From: Candidatus Methanovirga australis
Lineage (GTDB): Archaea; Methanobacteriota; Methanobacteria; Methanobacteriales; Methanobacteriaceae
Reading direction: 5' to 3'
DNA length: 44,932 nt
Assembly: GCA_031272765.1 (NCBI GenBank)
Contig: JAISTD010000108.1
Span: forward strand, 1 to 44,932
The position numbers and the translations under genes were made by a program. Below are positions 16,111-25,676 of the stretch, in pieces; position 1 is the stretch's first letter, and each line of letters starts with the position of its first letter. Under the pieces are notes generated by a model. The model had not been told where the DNA came from. It was given only the letters and a program-made list of their open reading frames with translations, and made no database searches.

Positions 16111-18111
16111 TTAAACTAACTTTAAATAGCCAGTCATTGGTTCATAAATTGCTCCCTTACTTTTAAGTTGTTTTATCATTTCTTTAACTTTTTCCTCACT
16201 AAGATTATATTGATCTACCAAGTTACTTGTTAAAATATTAACTGGTGCCTTATCACCATATTCTTCTTGAAGCTCCTTAATTTCTTCAACAACTCTTTGA
16301 AGCTTATCCCTCTCGGATTTAGGTGGTCTTCCTTCAACAATATCAATATCTATTTTTCCAGTTTCAGGGTCAACACCTACTTCTCTAAGACAAGTTTGTT
16401 GAAGTTGAACAGCTTTTCTTGCATCTTCTGCAAGAACTTCATCTCTAAGTTTAACTTTAGCAGATGCTTCTGCCAAACGTATAATAGCTTCTAATTGCCT
16501 TGCTGTAATAGCTACTGGAGATTCTTCATCAATTGTACTGCTCCTCATTGAGACATAAAATTCTTCAAGAACCTTCATAGCTTCATCAGTTAAAACTGGT
16601 TTAATATTTTTTCTTGCATAAGCTATATATTTTCTTAAAAGTTCTGGTTCAATTTCATAGGTTATTGAATCTGTTTGATGAATTTTAAGTATGTGCTGAG
16701 CCAATTCTCTATCATTTTCAATGTTAGGCTTGTCTTCTAAAATAAATGTTAAATCAAACCTGGATAAAATAGGTGAAGGTAAGTTTATTTGTTCTGCCAC
16801 TGATTTGTATCTATCAAACCTTCCAAACTTAGGATTTGCAGCTGCAAGAACAGAGCATCTTGAATTTAATGTTGCCATTATCCCTGCCTTTGCAATACTT
16901 ATGGTTTGTTGTTCAAGTGCCTCGTGGAGTGCTGATCTATCTTCTGGTCGCATTTTATCCAGCTCATCAACACAAACATTACCCATATCACCAAGAACAA
17001 GTGCTCCTGCTTCTAATGACCATCCCCCAAGTTCATCTCTAACAGCTGCAGCTGTTAATCCTGCTCCACTTGTTCCTTTACCACTGGTATATATACTTCT
17101 TGGTGCAAGTTTTGAAACATATTTCAACATTTGAGATTTACCCATACCAGGATCCCCAACTATTAAAATATGTATATCTCCGCGTAATCTTGTTTTATCT
17201 TCAAGTTCCTTAGGAGTTCCACCGAATAATTGTAAAGCGATAGCTTCCTTAATATCTCTAAATCCTTTAATAGACGGAGCAGTAGATTTAATAATTTTAT
17301 CGTATATGTGAGGATCTTTCGCTAATTCCACTATCTTTTCTTCATCTTCTGGACTAAGTTGAAGTTCTTCAAACTCTTGTTCAAGTGGTTCTATATGATT
17401 AGCATAAATATAATTCTTAAACTTCCCACTTTTCTCTTCTCTAAAAGTTTTTAATGTTCCAGTTATCCGAACATTATCCCCTGGATTTAACTGATCAACT
17501 AAATCATCTTCCAAGATGATTAAAATTTGTTTAGGTTCTGTTCCCCCAGATAAGTTTTCTAATGGTTCCTGTATTCTCGCAGTCTGAGTGTCGATATATT
17601 TAGATTCTTCTTGTAAAAGTCTAAAAGACCTACCACCACATTCACTGCATAAACTTGGTTCAGTGATAAGATTACTATTTGTCTGTTCAACTTCATGAAG
17701 TCTTAAACATCCTCTACATTCAAATACTCCTGTTTCTATTCTTGGTCTGATTTCATCTGTTTTTCTAACAATACCATCTACAGAAACAAATTTTCCAATA
17801 TATTTACTTAAAAGTATGTTTAAAGGAACTACATTTGTTAGGTGTTCTAACCTTATATTTAAAGTTGCTCCAGACATTAAAGGATCTATATTTTTAATAG
17901 CTTTTTCAGAAGCATTTAAAACATCCTCAGGTTTTTCAATTAAAAGGTCTGCTAAATCTGGATCAAACAGTTCTAATTCTAAATAGTCGATTACTAATGA
18001 TCTATCATCAGGATATTGTTCTAAAACCTTGAAAAGATCATCTTTATACTTTGCCTGAAAAAATTCTTCAAATTTGCTTAATGGTGAATTTGTTTTATTT
18101 ACTGAAGCCAT
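16111..18111 (-). CDS. mcm: Replicative DNA helicase MCM
   Basis: 666 residues, normal length for archaeal MCM, the ring helicase that unwinds DNA at the fork. N-terminal domain with a zinc site (Cys132, Cys135, Cys155, Cys158) and beta-hairpin region; AAA+ domain with Walker A GDPGMGKS (319-326), Walker [10 protein letters not shown] (379-387), sensor [11 protein letters not shown] and the arginine finger SRFD (450-453); a C-terminal winged-helix region ending TGYLKLV. ATG at 18111. It stands alone on the minus strand, with a long 700-base gap upstream that may hold its promoter. No inteins or frame breaks. Confidence 0.97.
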   Translation of the reverse strand: MASVNKTNSPLSKFEEFFQAKYKDDLFKVLEQYPDDRSLVIDYLELELFDPDLADLLIEKPEDVLNASEKAIKNIDPLMSGATLNIRLEHLTNVVPLNILLSKYIGKFVSVDGIVRKTDEIRPRIETGVFECRGCLRLHEVEQTNSNLITEPSLCSECGGRSFRLLQEESKYIDTQTARIQEPLENLSGGTEPKQILIILEDDLVDQLNPGDNVRITGTLKTFREEKSGKFKNYIYANHIEPLEQEFEELQLSPEDEEKIVELAKDPHIYDKIIKSTAPSIKGFRDIKEAIALQLFGGTPKELEDKTRLRGDIHILIVGDPGMGKSQMLKYVSKLAPRSIYTSGKGTSGAGLTAAAVRDELGGWSLEAGALVLGDMGNVCVDELDKMRPEDRSALHEALEQQTISIAKAGIMATLNSRCSVLAAANPKFGRFDRYKSVAEQINLPSPILSRFDLTFILEDKPNIENDRELAQHILKIHQTDSITYEIEPELLRKYIAYARKNIKPVLTDEAMKVLEEFYVSMRSSTIDEESPVAITARQLEAIIRLAEASAKVKLRDEVLAEDARKAVQLQQTCLREVGVDPETGKIDIDIVEGRPPKSERDKLQRVVEEIKELQEEYGDKAPVNILTSNLVDQYNLSEEKVKEMIKQLKSKGAIYEPMTGYLKLV

Positions 18112-18811
18112 TGTATCATATTTTTGTTTATTTATGAGTCTTTTGTTTATAATTTAAAAAGTTTATACTTATAATTTAGACCTTCTATAATTTAAAAATA
18201 GTTAATGATTTTTTAAAAATGGTTATTAAATAGTTTGATTAGATTATTATTTATAATTTAGTTAACGATTAGGTAAATTTCTTCATGTGAATTATTATTT
18301 AATTCTATAAAAAATAATTAACTTAAAATAAATATTTAAATTTTTTATAATATCTTATATTTTTAGTAATTTACTAAATAGTGTTTTACCAATTTTTTAT
18401 AACATTTTTATTAAAGATTTTTATTTAAAAATTATTCTTAAATTGATTAATTTTCAATTTTAAGATATATTAAACTTTTGTTGTCGAAGACAACTTAGAA
18501 GAATCTTTAGTTTCGAATGAAATGAGAAACTTAGGAAACAAAGTTTCTGCTATTCTATGTTTTAAAAATTTTAATAAAAATATATTATGTCAATAAATTT
18601 CAGTAAACTACTATAAAACACATACTTAAATTTTTTATGAAATATTTACATTTTTAATAATTTATTAGGATATTCTTATTTTTAATTATAAAATAATTAT
18701 ATAAAATATCATAGCATATATTTTAAAAAAATAAGGATTATAATATGAGAAATTTAAATTTAATGAAATTATATCAATAATTAAATTGTAAAAAGATGTC
18801 ATGAACTATGA
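18112..18811. other. 700-base gap with a diverged hairpin cluster
   Basis: No gene is visible. Between 18480 and 18552 is a cluster of tight hairpins: GTTGTC-GAA-GACAAC (18480-18494) and GGAAAC-AAA-GTTTC near 18535-18548. Between these lies GTTTCGAATGAAATGAGAAA with CTTAGG after it (18510-18538), a diverged copy of the 28-base core described at 8642. The left end carries the mcm leader. Confidence 0.55.
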
Positions 18812-20467
18812 TTATAAGTCTCTATTCAGAACATCTTTTACTCTACACTTAACATCGGTTATAAAACCATCGTCTATCTCAACATCTTTAAGTGCCAATG
18901 CCATTAACTTAATTTTCCCAGTATAAGCCCACCAATACTTTTTATGTTCAATTTGTTTGAAGGCTTCGTTAATTAAATTATCCAATGTTTTAGTCTGGTC
19001 TGCAGTATATTTCATTTCAACGATGAGTGTCTGCTCTTTTTCATTATTTTCAAGAACAAAATCAATTCGACCATCCTCAATTACTCTCTCTTCAGTCATA
19101 TAAAAATCCATTGATTCTGCCCAAATCGTGAATATCATGGAATAAACTTTCCACTTTTCCTCGTTATACATGCTAATTCTATTAAAGTAGGGGACTCCTG
19201 AAATATATGCTCTCAAACTTTCAGACAATTTTCCACACTTACCAGAGATAATTTCATTCCAAACTTGTTCTTGAGAACTTTTAAACCTACTTTCAACTCT
19301 TTTCATATATAATTCAGTTAGATTATATTTAAATGCTTGTTCAACCTCAAAATTAGGTATTTTAAGTGAATATTCAATTTCATCATTATCATTGATAAAC
19401 ATTTTATCAATTGTTAAATAACCTCCTTGAAAAAGCAAAGGTAATTCTTCCATGTTAATTGGATCAATTTCATTCAAATCCCTTTCATTTAAAGTTATGT
19501 TTTCAAAATTAATGATTTGTTCCCTTCTATTCTTTAAGATATCTACTAAAAAATGTGGTGTTCCAGTTTTAAACCAAAAATGAGACAATCTCCCTGTTTT
19601 CAATGCTGTTAAAGTGGAAAATGGATTGAAAACTCTTTTTTTCCCATCGAAACTATAACCATCATACCAATTGTTAATTTTAGCTAAAACAGTAGCATAG
19701 TCCGTGTCTTTCTTGTCAGCTAAAGTTTGAATATATTCACTACAGTAATCTTCTAATTCTCTATGAGTTATTCCACAAATTGTAGAATATTCCTCAGATA
19801 ATGTAATATCTGTTGGATTATTTAATTTAGAGAAAATTGATGTGTGAGCGAACTTAGTAATACCAGTTATGAAAATAAAATTAATATACTTATCCGAATT
19901 CTTCAAAGACATAAAAAAGCTCTGAAGTGTTTTACGATTAGCATCAGCTAATTTTTCATTATTTATGTTATCCAAGATTGGAGCATCATACTCATCAACT
20001 AAGACAACAATTTCATTATTATGTTTATAATATAATTCTTCAATTAACTCTGATAATTTATCATTAGGATGTTCACCAATTAGATCTATAGAAAAATGTT
20101 TAGCTATTCTATTTAAGTGAAAATTTAATGACTCTTTAAATTGTTCATTGTCTTCATTAAATGGTTTAGATAAATCAATATTTATTACCGTGTATTTTTT
20201 ACTCCAATTCCATTTATCATATATGTAAAGTCCTTTAAACAAATCTTTATTACCCAAAAAAAGATTATCTAATGTGCTAACCAATAAAGATTTACCAAAT
20301 CTTCTTGGACGAGATAAAAAAACCGTACTTTCATTATCAATGAGATTATAAATATCTTTTGTCTTATCAACATACAAAAAATCATTTTTTATTAAAAATT
20401 CAAATGTTTGTTTGCCTAATCTTATCCTCTTTGAAAGTTTTGGATTACTATCTTTATTTTTAATCAT
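18812..20467 (-). CDS. AAA-ATPase / PD-(D/E)XK nuclease fusion (AAA_ATPase_like plus PDDEXK_9)
   Basis: About 551 residues. The N-terminal half is the AAA-ATPase-like domain: LGKQTFEFLI, YVDKTKDIY, Walker A SRPRRFGKSLL (near 52-62) and Walker B EIVVLVDEYDAP. The C-terminal 120 residues carry the nuclease fold, with GRIDFVLEN then TLIVEMKYT (D...E-x-K) and KYWWAYTG. The family is expanded in gut bacteria and Methanobrevibacter and is often horizontally acquired; a defence or mobile-element role is suspected but not proven. The start ATG at 20467 is preferred to the one at 20476, because GAGG is only one base from the latter and ten from the former. It lies downstream of tmk on the same strand. 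Confidence 0.8.
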   Translation of the reverse strand: MIKNKDSNPKLSKRIRLGKQTFEFLIKNDFLYVDKTKDIYNLIDNESTVFLSRPRRFGKSLLVSTLDNLFLGNKDLFKGLYIYDKWNWSKKYTVINIDLSKPFNEDNEQFKESLNFHLNRIAKHFSIDLIGEHPNDKLSELIEELYYKHNNEIVVLVDEYDAPILDNINNEKLADANRKTLQSFFMSLKNSDKYINFIFITGITKFAHTSIFSKLNNPTDITLSEEYSTICGITHRELEDYCSEYIQTLADKKDTDYATVLAKINNWYDGYSFDGKKRVFNPFSTLTALKTGRLSHFWFKTGTPHFLVDILKNRREQIINFENITLNERDLNEIDPINMEELPLLFQGGYLTIDKMFINDNDEIEYSLKIPNFEVEQAFKYNLTELYMKRVESRFKSSQEQVWNEIISGKCGKLSESLRAYISGVPYFNRISMYNEEKWKVYSMIFTIWAESMDFYMTEERVIEDGRIDFVLENNEKEQTLIVEMKYTADQTKTLDNLINEAFKQIEHKKYWWAYTGKIKLMALALKDVEIDDGFITDVKCRVKDVLNRDL

Positions 20468-20570
20468 AGCTAACATTCCTCAATAAGTGATAATGATTGA
20501 TCATAGAATAAACTCTTTAATTTTATTCATAGTAGTTCAATTCTGACTTCATCAATTATCTAATCCGCAT

Positions 20571-21158
20571 TCATCTGATTCCATCAACACAAATTCCTAA
20601 TAATGGAGCTATAGCTTTTTTTATATCTGATTTAACTTTATTTTCTCCATTTGAGCCATCAACAATCTTAAAAGCTTCATTTTCAGCTATTTTTAAATAA
20701 TTATTTCTAACATCGTTTAAAAAAGATTCATTTTCAAAGGTATCCTGCTGCGAACATCTTTTAATAGCTAAGCTTGGAGTAATATCTATCAAAATCACTA
20801 AATTTGGTCTTTTAGCATATTCATTAAGAGTATAAATCCATTTTTGAGGAATTTGATATGCTAAGCTTGAATAAAAAGATCTATCACTAATTATAATCTC
20901 ATTATTTTCTTCACATTCATCTAATTCCTTTTTAAGAATTAATCTATCTGCTGCGAAAAGTAAACCAAAAACCTTTTGCATATCTTCACAGTTAGCATCA
21001 CGACTTTTAAGTAGTTTTCTCAAAAGTTTACCAACATCTGAATCAGTTGGTTCATTAACTTTTTTAACTTTAAATCCTGATTCAATCAACCATTCACTAA
21101 TATAATCTAACTGTGTAGATTTACCAGCTCCATCAATTCCTTCTAAACATATATACAT
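20571..21158 (-). CDS. tmk: Thymidylate kinase
   Basis: 195 residues. Phosphorylates dTMP to dTDP in dTTP synthesis. P-loop GIDGAGKST (residues 7-15), EPTDSDVGKLLR for the substrate side, DRLILKKE, and the DRS motif in ISDRSFYSSLAYQ (92-94), followed by a lid-like region. The start is ATG at 21158, giving the family N-terminus MYICLEGIDG; the in-frame extension to 21200 is leader. There is no clear ribosome site before the ATG and A/T-rich TATA-like sequence lies close upstream, so the transcript may be leaderless. Confidence 0.93.
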   Translation of the reverse strand: MYICLEGIDGAGKSTQLDYISEWLIESGFKVKKVNEPTDSDVGKLLRKLLKSRDANCEDMQKVFGLLFAADRLILKKELDECEENNEIIISDRSFYSSLAYQIPQKWIYTLNEYAKRPNLVILIDITPSLAIKRCSQQDTFENESFLNDVRNNYLKIAENEAFKIVDGSNGENKVKSDIKKAIAPLLGICVDGIR

Positions 21159-21563
21159 AATAATTAATATAGTTTTAAAACTATAAATAATATTATACAC
21201 AATTGCAGCGATTGTTAATTAAATATTAATAAACAATAACTCTTAAAAATTTTCTTAGAATAAAAAAAGTTATAAGAGTTCGATCTTCTATTATTTTTTT
21301 AATTTATTGTTGTTTTTTAGAAATAATTAATTTTTGAAAATAATATTTTAAATGAAAATTTATATAAAAATAAATTTAAAATCTATGCATTTAAACAAGA
21401 TTTTTTTTTTATTGGAAAAATAAAAAACGACAAAGGAAAAATAATTTTATTAGAAATAGACAATACATCAATTTTTAAATAAAAAAATTATATAGATTTA
21501 AATGAATAAAACTTCTTAAAAGATAATATTCAATTAAAATCATATATAAAAACCTAAAGAAAG
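21159..21563. other. Gap with a possible broken small gene
   Basis: From ATG at 21352 the plus strand reads MKIYIKINLKSMHLNK, hits a run of ten T, and in the next frame continues IGKIKNDKGKIILLEI to a stop at 21482. One more T in the run would give a 43-residue frame. There is no ribosome site, and AT-rich DNA gives such frames by chance. Otherwise nothing is recognised. Confidence 0.2.
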
Positions 21564-21965
21564 TTAAAAATCTTCTTCTGAACATGCCAGACTATTTTTT
21601 GCTTTTCTTGCTTTTATAAAATTATATAATCCTATAAAACCTGCAACAAAAATTAAGACTGCACTAAACTCAGGTGAACCCATAGCTACTATACTACCTA
21701 TACCAGCCATAATTAAAATAACGGACATTATCTTTTCATTTTTAAAATAAAATGTTGCAGCGATAATGGATAATATGGATAAAACCAATACAACAGCTAT
21801 AACAGGATTTTGAAAGATTTGAGTAAACCCTTTTGTGCCTGACATTTGTAACATCATTACCAAATAGCCAAAAACTTGTGTGAAAGCACTGATTCCACCA
21901 ACGAGACCCAAGACTCTCAAAATAATAGTTGATTGTTCACAATTAACTCTTTCTTCATTAACCAT
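21564..21965 (-). CDS. Small membrane protein with about four helices
   Basis: 133 residues, start ATG at 21965 with a strong GGAGG eight bases upstream. Hydrophobic segments are at about 14-37, 53-70, 79-95 and 100-118. The protein has a cytosolic-looking acidic N-terminus and ends in a basic stretch (KARKAKNS) followed by an acidic tail. Similar four-helix proteins of unknown function (DUF4064-like) occur in archaea and Firmicutes, but I would not insist on that family. It is a single-gene unit with long gaps on both sides. Confidence 0.6.
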   Translation of the reverse strand: MVNEERVNCEQSTIILRVLGLVGGISAFTQVFGYLVMMLQMSGTKGFTQIFQNPVIAVVLVLSILSIIAATFYFKNEKIMSVILIMAGIGSIVAMGSPEFSAVLIFVAGFIGLYNFIKARKAKNSLACSEEDF

Positions 21966-22303
21966 TAAAAACCTCCTTCATTTGTTATAAAATAGTGATT
22001 ATAAAATATAGTAAACTAATTTTATATCCTTTAATAAGTTTATTATTACTTTATATAAATAGTTTACTACATCGTGTTAGTTAAGTCCTATGAAAAATTA
22101 AGAGTCACAAAAGTTTTAGAAACTTAGATACTATGAAATAAAGTAGAAAATTTATTTAATTAATTAAAATACACTGAAAAACACATATAATCCGTCGAAA
22201 AAATAAATTATCCGTTATAAATGAAATTAAATGATAATAAAAAGCTTAATGTATTTTTACAACATTTAATAATAAACTTCAATTATATTAACAAAAGTGA
22301 AGA
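21966..22303. other. Divergent intergenic region before fbp
   Basis: About 340 bases between two divergent genes. TATATAAATAG near 22055 on one side and the box at 22304 on the other could serve the two directions. No gene or repeat of note. Confidence 0.35.
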
Positions 22304-22390
22304 TTTATATATATTAAATTTTAAAAATTAGTTTGTATAAGAAAATGTAAATTTTTTTATGTAATTAATTATTTTTTTTGTAATTAATTA
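22304..22390 (+). promoter_or_regulatory. Probable fbp promoter with a repeated TGTAATTAATTA-like site
   Basis: TTTATATATA at 22304-22313 fits an archaeal TATA box with transcription starting near 22340. Two copies of GTAATTAATTA (22361-22371 and 22380-22390), 19 bases apart, follow in the leader. Their spacing of about two helical turns would suit a dimeric regulator, but AT-rich sequence makes this a weak inference. Confidence 0.35.
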
Positions 22391-22434
22391 ACTTAATTAT
22401 TCAAATATACAGAAAAATTAAATGAGAAAAAAAT

Positions 22435-23535
22435 ATGACAAAAACTACAATAAGTGTTATTAAAGCAGATGTAGGAAGTATTTCTGGGCATGGTGTAGCT
22501 CATCCAGAGTTAATCCAAATTTGTAAAGACACATTGAAAGAAGCTACTTCAAATGGATTATTAGAAGATTATTATGTCACTCGCTGTGGTGACGATATTG
22601 ATATGATAATGACCCATAGAAACGGTGAAGAAAATGAAGAAGTTCATAAGACAGCATTCAATGCATTTATGAAAGCGACTGAAAGAGCTCGTGAATTAAA
22701 ACTCTATGGTGCAGGTCAAGATTTATTATCCGATACATTTTCTGGAAATATTAAAGGTATGGGTCCTGGTGTTGCTGAAATGGAATTTAAAGAAAGACCA
22801 AGTGATCCTGTAATAGTATATTGCTGTGATAAGACTGAACCAGGAGCATTTAACTTCCCACTATACAGAATATTTGCAGACCCATTCAATACAGCTGGAC
22901 TTGTTATAGACCCAAGTTTACACGATGGATTCAAATTTGAAGTATTTGATGTTATGGAACACAGAAAAGTTATCTTAGAATGTCCTGAAGAATCCTATGA
23001 TCTACTTGCTCTTTTAGGTTCAACTGGAAGATATGTTATTAAAAGAATCTTTAAGAAAAACGGAGAAATAGCTGCAAGCGTTTCTACAGAAAGATTAAAC
23101 TTAATGGCAGGACAATACATTGGTAAAGACGACCCAGCAGCTATTGTAAGAGCACAATCAGGATTTCCAGCTGGTGGAGAAGTAGTGGAACCATTCGCAT
23201 TCCCACATCTCGTTAGTGGTTGGATGAGAGGGTCCCATAATGGTCCTTTAATGCCAACAAGTCAAAAACATGCAAATCCAATCAGATTTGATGGACCTCC
23301 AAGAATTATCGGTTTAGGTTTCCAAATAGCTGATTCCAAATTAGTAGGACCAATTGATTTATTTGATGATCCTGCATTTGATAATACAAGGAACCAAGCA
23401 TCAACTATTGCAAGTTATATGAGACGTCATGGTCCATTTGAACCACACAGATTACCAAGTGAAGAAATGGAATACACATCATTACCTGGTGTCTTAGAAA
23501 AATTAGAAACAAGATTTAAAGATATGGATAGTTAA
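22435..23535 (+). CDS. fbp: Fructose-1,6-bisphosphate aldolase/phosphatase (archaeal type V)
   Basis: 366 residues. The bifunctional archaeal enzyme joins dihydroxyacetone phosphate and glyceraldehyde 3-phosphate and then removes the 1-phosphate, committing carbon to gluconeogenesis. N-terminal metal-binding KADVGSISGHGVAHPEL (10-26), CGDDIDMIM (51-59), DTFSGNIKGMGPG (100-112), and the aldolase Schiff-base region GQYIGKDDPAA with Tyr228 and Lys231 are all present; GSHNGPLMP and DGPPRIIGLGFQ close the active site. No defects. It is the only plus-strand gene in this part, with its own promoter. A palindrome at 23596 may end the transcript. Confidence 0.96.
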   Translation: MTKTTISVIKADVGSISGHGVAHPELIQICKDTLKEATSNGLLEDYYVTRCGDDIDMIMTHRNGEENEEVHKTAFNAFMKATERARELKLYGAGQDLLSDTFSGNIKGMGPGVAEMEFKERPSDPVIVYCCDKTEPGAFNFPLYRIFADPFNTAGLVIDPSLHDGFKFEVFDVMEHRKVILECPEESYDLLALLGSTGRYVIKRIFKKNGEIAASVSTERLNLMAGQYIGKDDPAAIVRAQSGFPAGGEVVEPFAFPHLVSGWMRGSHNGPLMPTSQKHANPIRFDGPPRIIGLGFQIADSKLVGPIDLFDDPAFDNTRNQASTIASYMRRHGPFEPHRLPSEEMEYTSLPGVLEKLETRFKDMDS

Positions 23536-23595
23536 TTACATATATTATTCATAATAACTATTTATTTTTAATATTATTTTTTTTAAGAACCCGAT

Positions 23596-23610
23596 CCATA
23601 TAATATATGG
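23596..23610. terminator. Perfect palindrome downstream of fbp
   Basis: CCATATA-A-TATATGG, seven-base arms around one base, 60 bases beyond the fbp stop and followed within 25 bases by a T run (CTCTTTTTT). It could mark the end of the fbp transcript; a protein site is also possible. Confidence 0.35.
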
Positions 23611-23718
23611 TAGTTAGTTCAATTTCTTATCCTCTTTTTTAAAGTGATGCTGAAGAACCGATAGGATGGTTTAAATATTTAATAAAAGATTAATTCCTTA
23701 GAGTAATATAAATTTTGA

Positions 23719-23952
23719 TTAAATGAGTCCGTGAATCATTTTTAAAGCATCTATTAATCCATGACTATAAGTTATACATCCAAAAGAAGTCATTTCATCT
23801 CCTTTTTCAAGATAATATTCACTATCAAACTTATAACTTTTTGCTCTTTCAATGATTTCTTTTTCTTTAGAAGTAAATTTTATATTTTCAATATCCTTAA
23901 AACTCACATCTAATTTTTCAATATCTAACAATATTCTCTCACTATTTTTCAC
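23719..23952 (-). CDS. DUF357 protein
   Basis: 77 residues, GTG start at 23952 chosen because GGAGGAGG lies just upstream. The pattern ERAKSYKFDSEYYLEKGDE followed by FGCITYSHGLIDAL is the DUF357 family, a short all-helical archaeal domain of unknown role with a bundle-like structure. In this window it follows the archaetidylinositol-phosphate synthase-like gene on the same strand but 550 bases away, with a repeat cluster between, so it is probably transcribed separately. Confidence 0.8.
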   Translation of the reverse strand: MKNSERILLDIEKLDVSFKDIENIKFTSKEKEIIERAKSYKFDSEYYLEKGDEMTSFGCITYSHGLIDALKMIHGLI

Positions 23953-23999
23953 TGATAGTCCTCCTCCAACAAGAAAAATGAAAATAAAAATTATAGTGT

Positions 24000-24215
24000 G
24001 ACAAAGTTCTTTACACTTTAAAAACTTTGTTTTTGAAGTTAGAGAATCTTAGATTCTCTTTACTTTAATAATTTTTCACTTGAAAATTTTAATTTTTAAG
24101 TTAAAAGAACGAAGTTTTTCTTTAGTTATGAAATTTTTTATTCATAAGTTAGAGAATCTTTGGTTCCGAAGTCATGAGGAACTTAGAGAATGAAATTTCC
24201 ATTGTTTTGAAGGTC
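24000..24215. repeat. Large hairpin repeat cluster
   Basis: A row of palindromes: ACAAAGTTC...ACTTTGT, AGAGAATC-TTA-GATTCTCT, AAAGAAC-GAA-GTTTTTC, TTATGAA...TTCATAA, then a reverse copy of the 28-base core (24163-24190, one difference) and GAATGAAATTTC. Stems are 5-9 bases with tight loops. It fills much of the gap between the DUF357 gene and the archaetidylinositol-phosphate synthase-like gene; the rest, to 24499, shows nothing. Confidence 0.7.
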
Positions 24216-24499
24216 ATTGAAAAAAAATATGATGAATTAAAATTTAATCAAATACTAATAATTTATAGTCCTTGATATTAATAATTTAATTAATAAATTT
24301 TTTATATAATCTTCTGTTATTAAAAATATCTTCAAACATGACCTATTTCACTATTAAATAATTATAAAATTAACTATATCAATAAATACACTATTTAATT
24401 AAATAAAACTTAAAATAAAACAATATTATATTTATCTAAAAAGTCCATTACTTACAAAAATTATGTCAAAGACTATAATTACTAAAAAAATATGATGAA

Positions 24500-25075
24500 T
24501 TATAATTTATAGTTACTTCCATATTTCCATGCATGAAACATCCTTTGGGTAGCTGTAAAATAGGATAAAATTATCAAAAATATAAATGCAGAATAAATGT
24601 AGTTAACATCTATTAAGCCAATGAGTAAAGATATCATCAATATTATTAATCTAACAGCCCTTTCAGCTATTCCAACACTATTATCTATTCCCTTAGACTC
24701 TGAACTTGACCTAACATAGCTAACTATAAACCCAGAATGGATAGCTAAAATACCAACAAACCAATCGACATAGTTCCCAAATATGAATCCAATAACAATT
24801 ATAGTATCAGAAAATCTATCTATTGTTGAATCTAAAATAGCTCCAAACTTAGATGTTCTATTATGACATCTTGCAATTGCTCCATCTAAAACATCTAAAA
24901 ATCCGCTGAATAATATTAAAACGAGCCCCAATAATATGTTTGAAGTTCCAATAGCAATGGCAGAAAAAATAGCTATTATCAAGGATGTTAAAGTTATTAA
25001 ATTAGGATTTATATTAAGTTTTACCACGATTGGATCCAATATTCCCCTTAAAAAAGGTCTTAGATTAGTTAACAT
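24500..25075 (-). CDS. CDP-alcohol phosphatidyltransferase, archaetidylinositol-phosphate synthase-like
   Basis: 191 residues, integral membrane enzyme with about six helices. The signature D-x2-DG-x2-AR-x8-G-x3-D-x3-D is complete: Asp61, Asp64, Gly65, Ala68, Arg69, Gly78, Asp82, Asp86. The family joins CDP-archaeol to an alcohol phosphate; the short N-terminus MLTNLRPFLRGILDPIVVKL and IDRFSDTIIVIGF resemble archaetidylinositol-phosphate synthases, which use inositol 1-phosphate. Substrate is inferred from resemblance. It begins 14 bases after the coiled-coil gene at 25090, so it is the third gene of a probable operon with two membrane-anchored coiled-coil proteins. Confidence 0.85.
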   Translation of the reverse strand: MLTNLRPFLRGILDPIVVKLNINPNLITLTSLIIAIFSAIAIGTSNILLGLVLILFSGFLDVLDGAIARCHNRTSKFGAILDSTIDRFSDTIIVIGFIFGNYVDWFVGILAIHSGFIVSYVRSSSESKGIDNSVGIAERAVRLIILMISLLIGLIDVNYIYSAFIFLIILSYFTATQRMFHAWKYGSNYKL

Positions 25076-25089
25076 AAACTATCACGATG

Positions 25090-25548
25090 CTAACTATCTT
25101 CTAATTTTTTTAGCCTTTCATCTATAGAATCTAATTTTTCATTTGTGAACTCTTTATATTCATTGAATCTCTTATTAATATTATCAATACTATTGTTAAC
25201 AACATCAAATCTTTCTTCTAAAATATTAATATCTTCTTTTGTGGCTAATTCCCAATCTTTAATTAATTCCTCACTTTTTTCATTCAAAAAAGCATCTAAC
25301 TTATTGGAAAAAGCATCAGTGTTTATATTTGGCATGTCAATATCCTTAATTTTAGTTTTGAGTTTTTTGCCAACAGAAATATTGTCATTGCCTTCAGACA
25401 TATTTAATCCTCCAATATTGAAATCTCTTAAATCTGCAACACCACTACTCAGTTTGTTTCTCATAGCAGTGTCATTAAAATAATAGTAAGCCAAAATACC
25501 TATTGCAACCACTAAAATTAAAAAAGCTATTATTTCAAAAATAGTCAT
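25090..25548 (-). CDS. Membrane-anchored coiled-coil protein
   Basis: About 152 residues. One N-terminal helix (FEIIAFLILVVAIGILAYYYF), then a linker and from about residue 60 a long coiled coil with heptad-like LDAFLNEKSEELIKDWEL and NNSIDNINKRFNEYKEF, ending KLDSIDERLKKLEDS. No enzymatic motif. ATG at 25548 follows AGGTGA; the in-frame GTG at 25557 lies inside that site. Unknown function, perhaps a scaffold or envelope tether. The next gene begins 14 bases later and a second protein of the same layout precedes it. Confidence 0.65.
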   Translation of the reverse strand: MTIFEIIAFLILVVAIGILAYYYFNDTAMRNKLSSGVADLRDFNIGGLNMSEGNDNISVGKKLKTKIKDIDMPNINTDAFSNKLDAFLNEKSEELIKDWELATKEDINILEERFDVVNNSIDNINKRFNEYKEFTNEKLDSIDERLKKLEDS

Positions 25549-25676
25549 TAAAATCACCTATCCAAAATTTACAAATCTATACCAAAATTTCAAACCTATA
25601 CCAAAATTTACAACTACAACTTAATTTACAATAAATTAATACAATAAAGTCCTACACAATACCTTAATATATTAAA

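Noticed and set aside
16721-17134. 137-residue plus-strand frame inside mcm
   Set aside because: Shadow of the AAA+ domain of MCM.
21352-21482. Possible 43-residue gene broken at a run of ten T
   Set aside because: No ribosome site and simple AT-rich composition; joining two frames at a homopolymer is too easy to be evidence.
24000-24215. CRISPR-like appearance of the repeat clusters
   Set aside because: Repeats are palindromes of varied sequence without regular unit length or spacers, and no cas genes are present.
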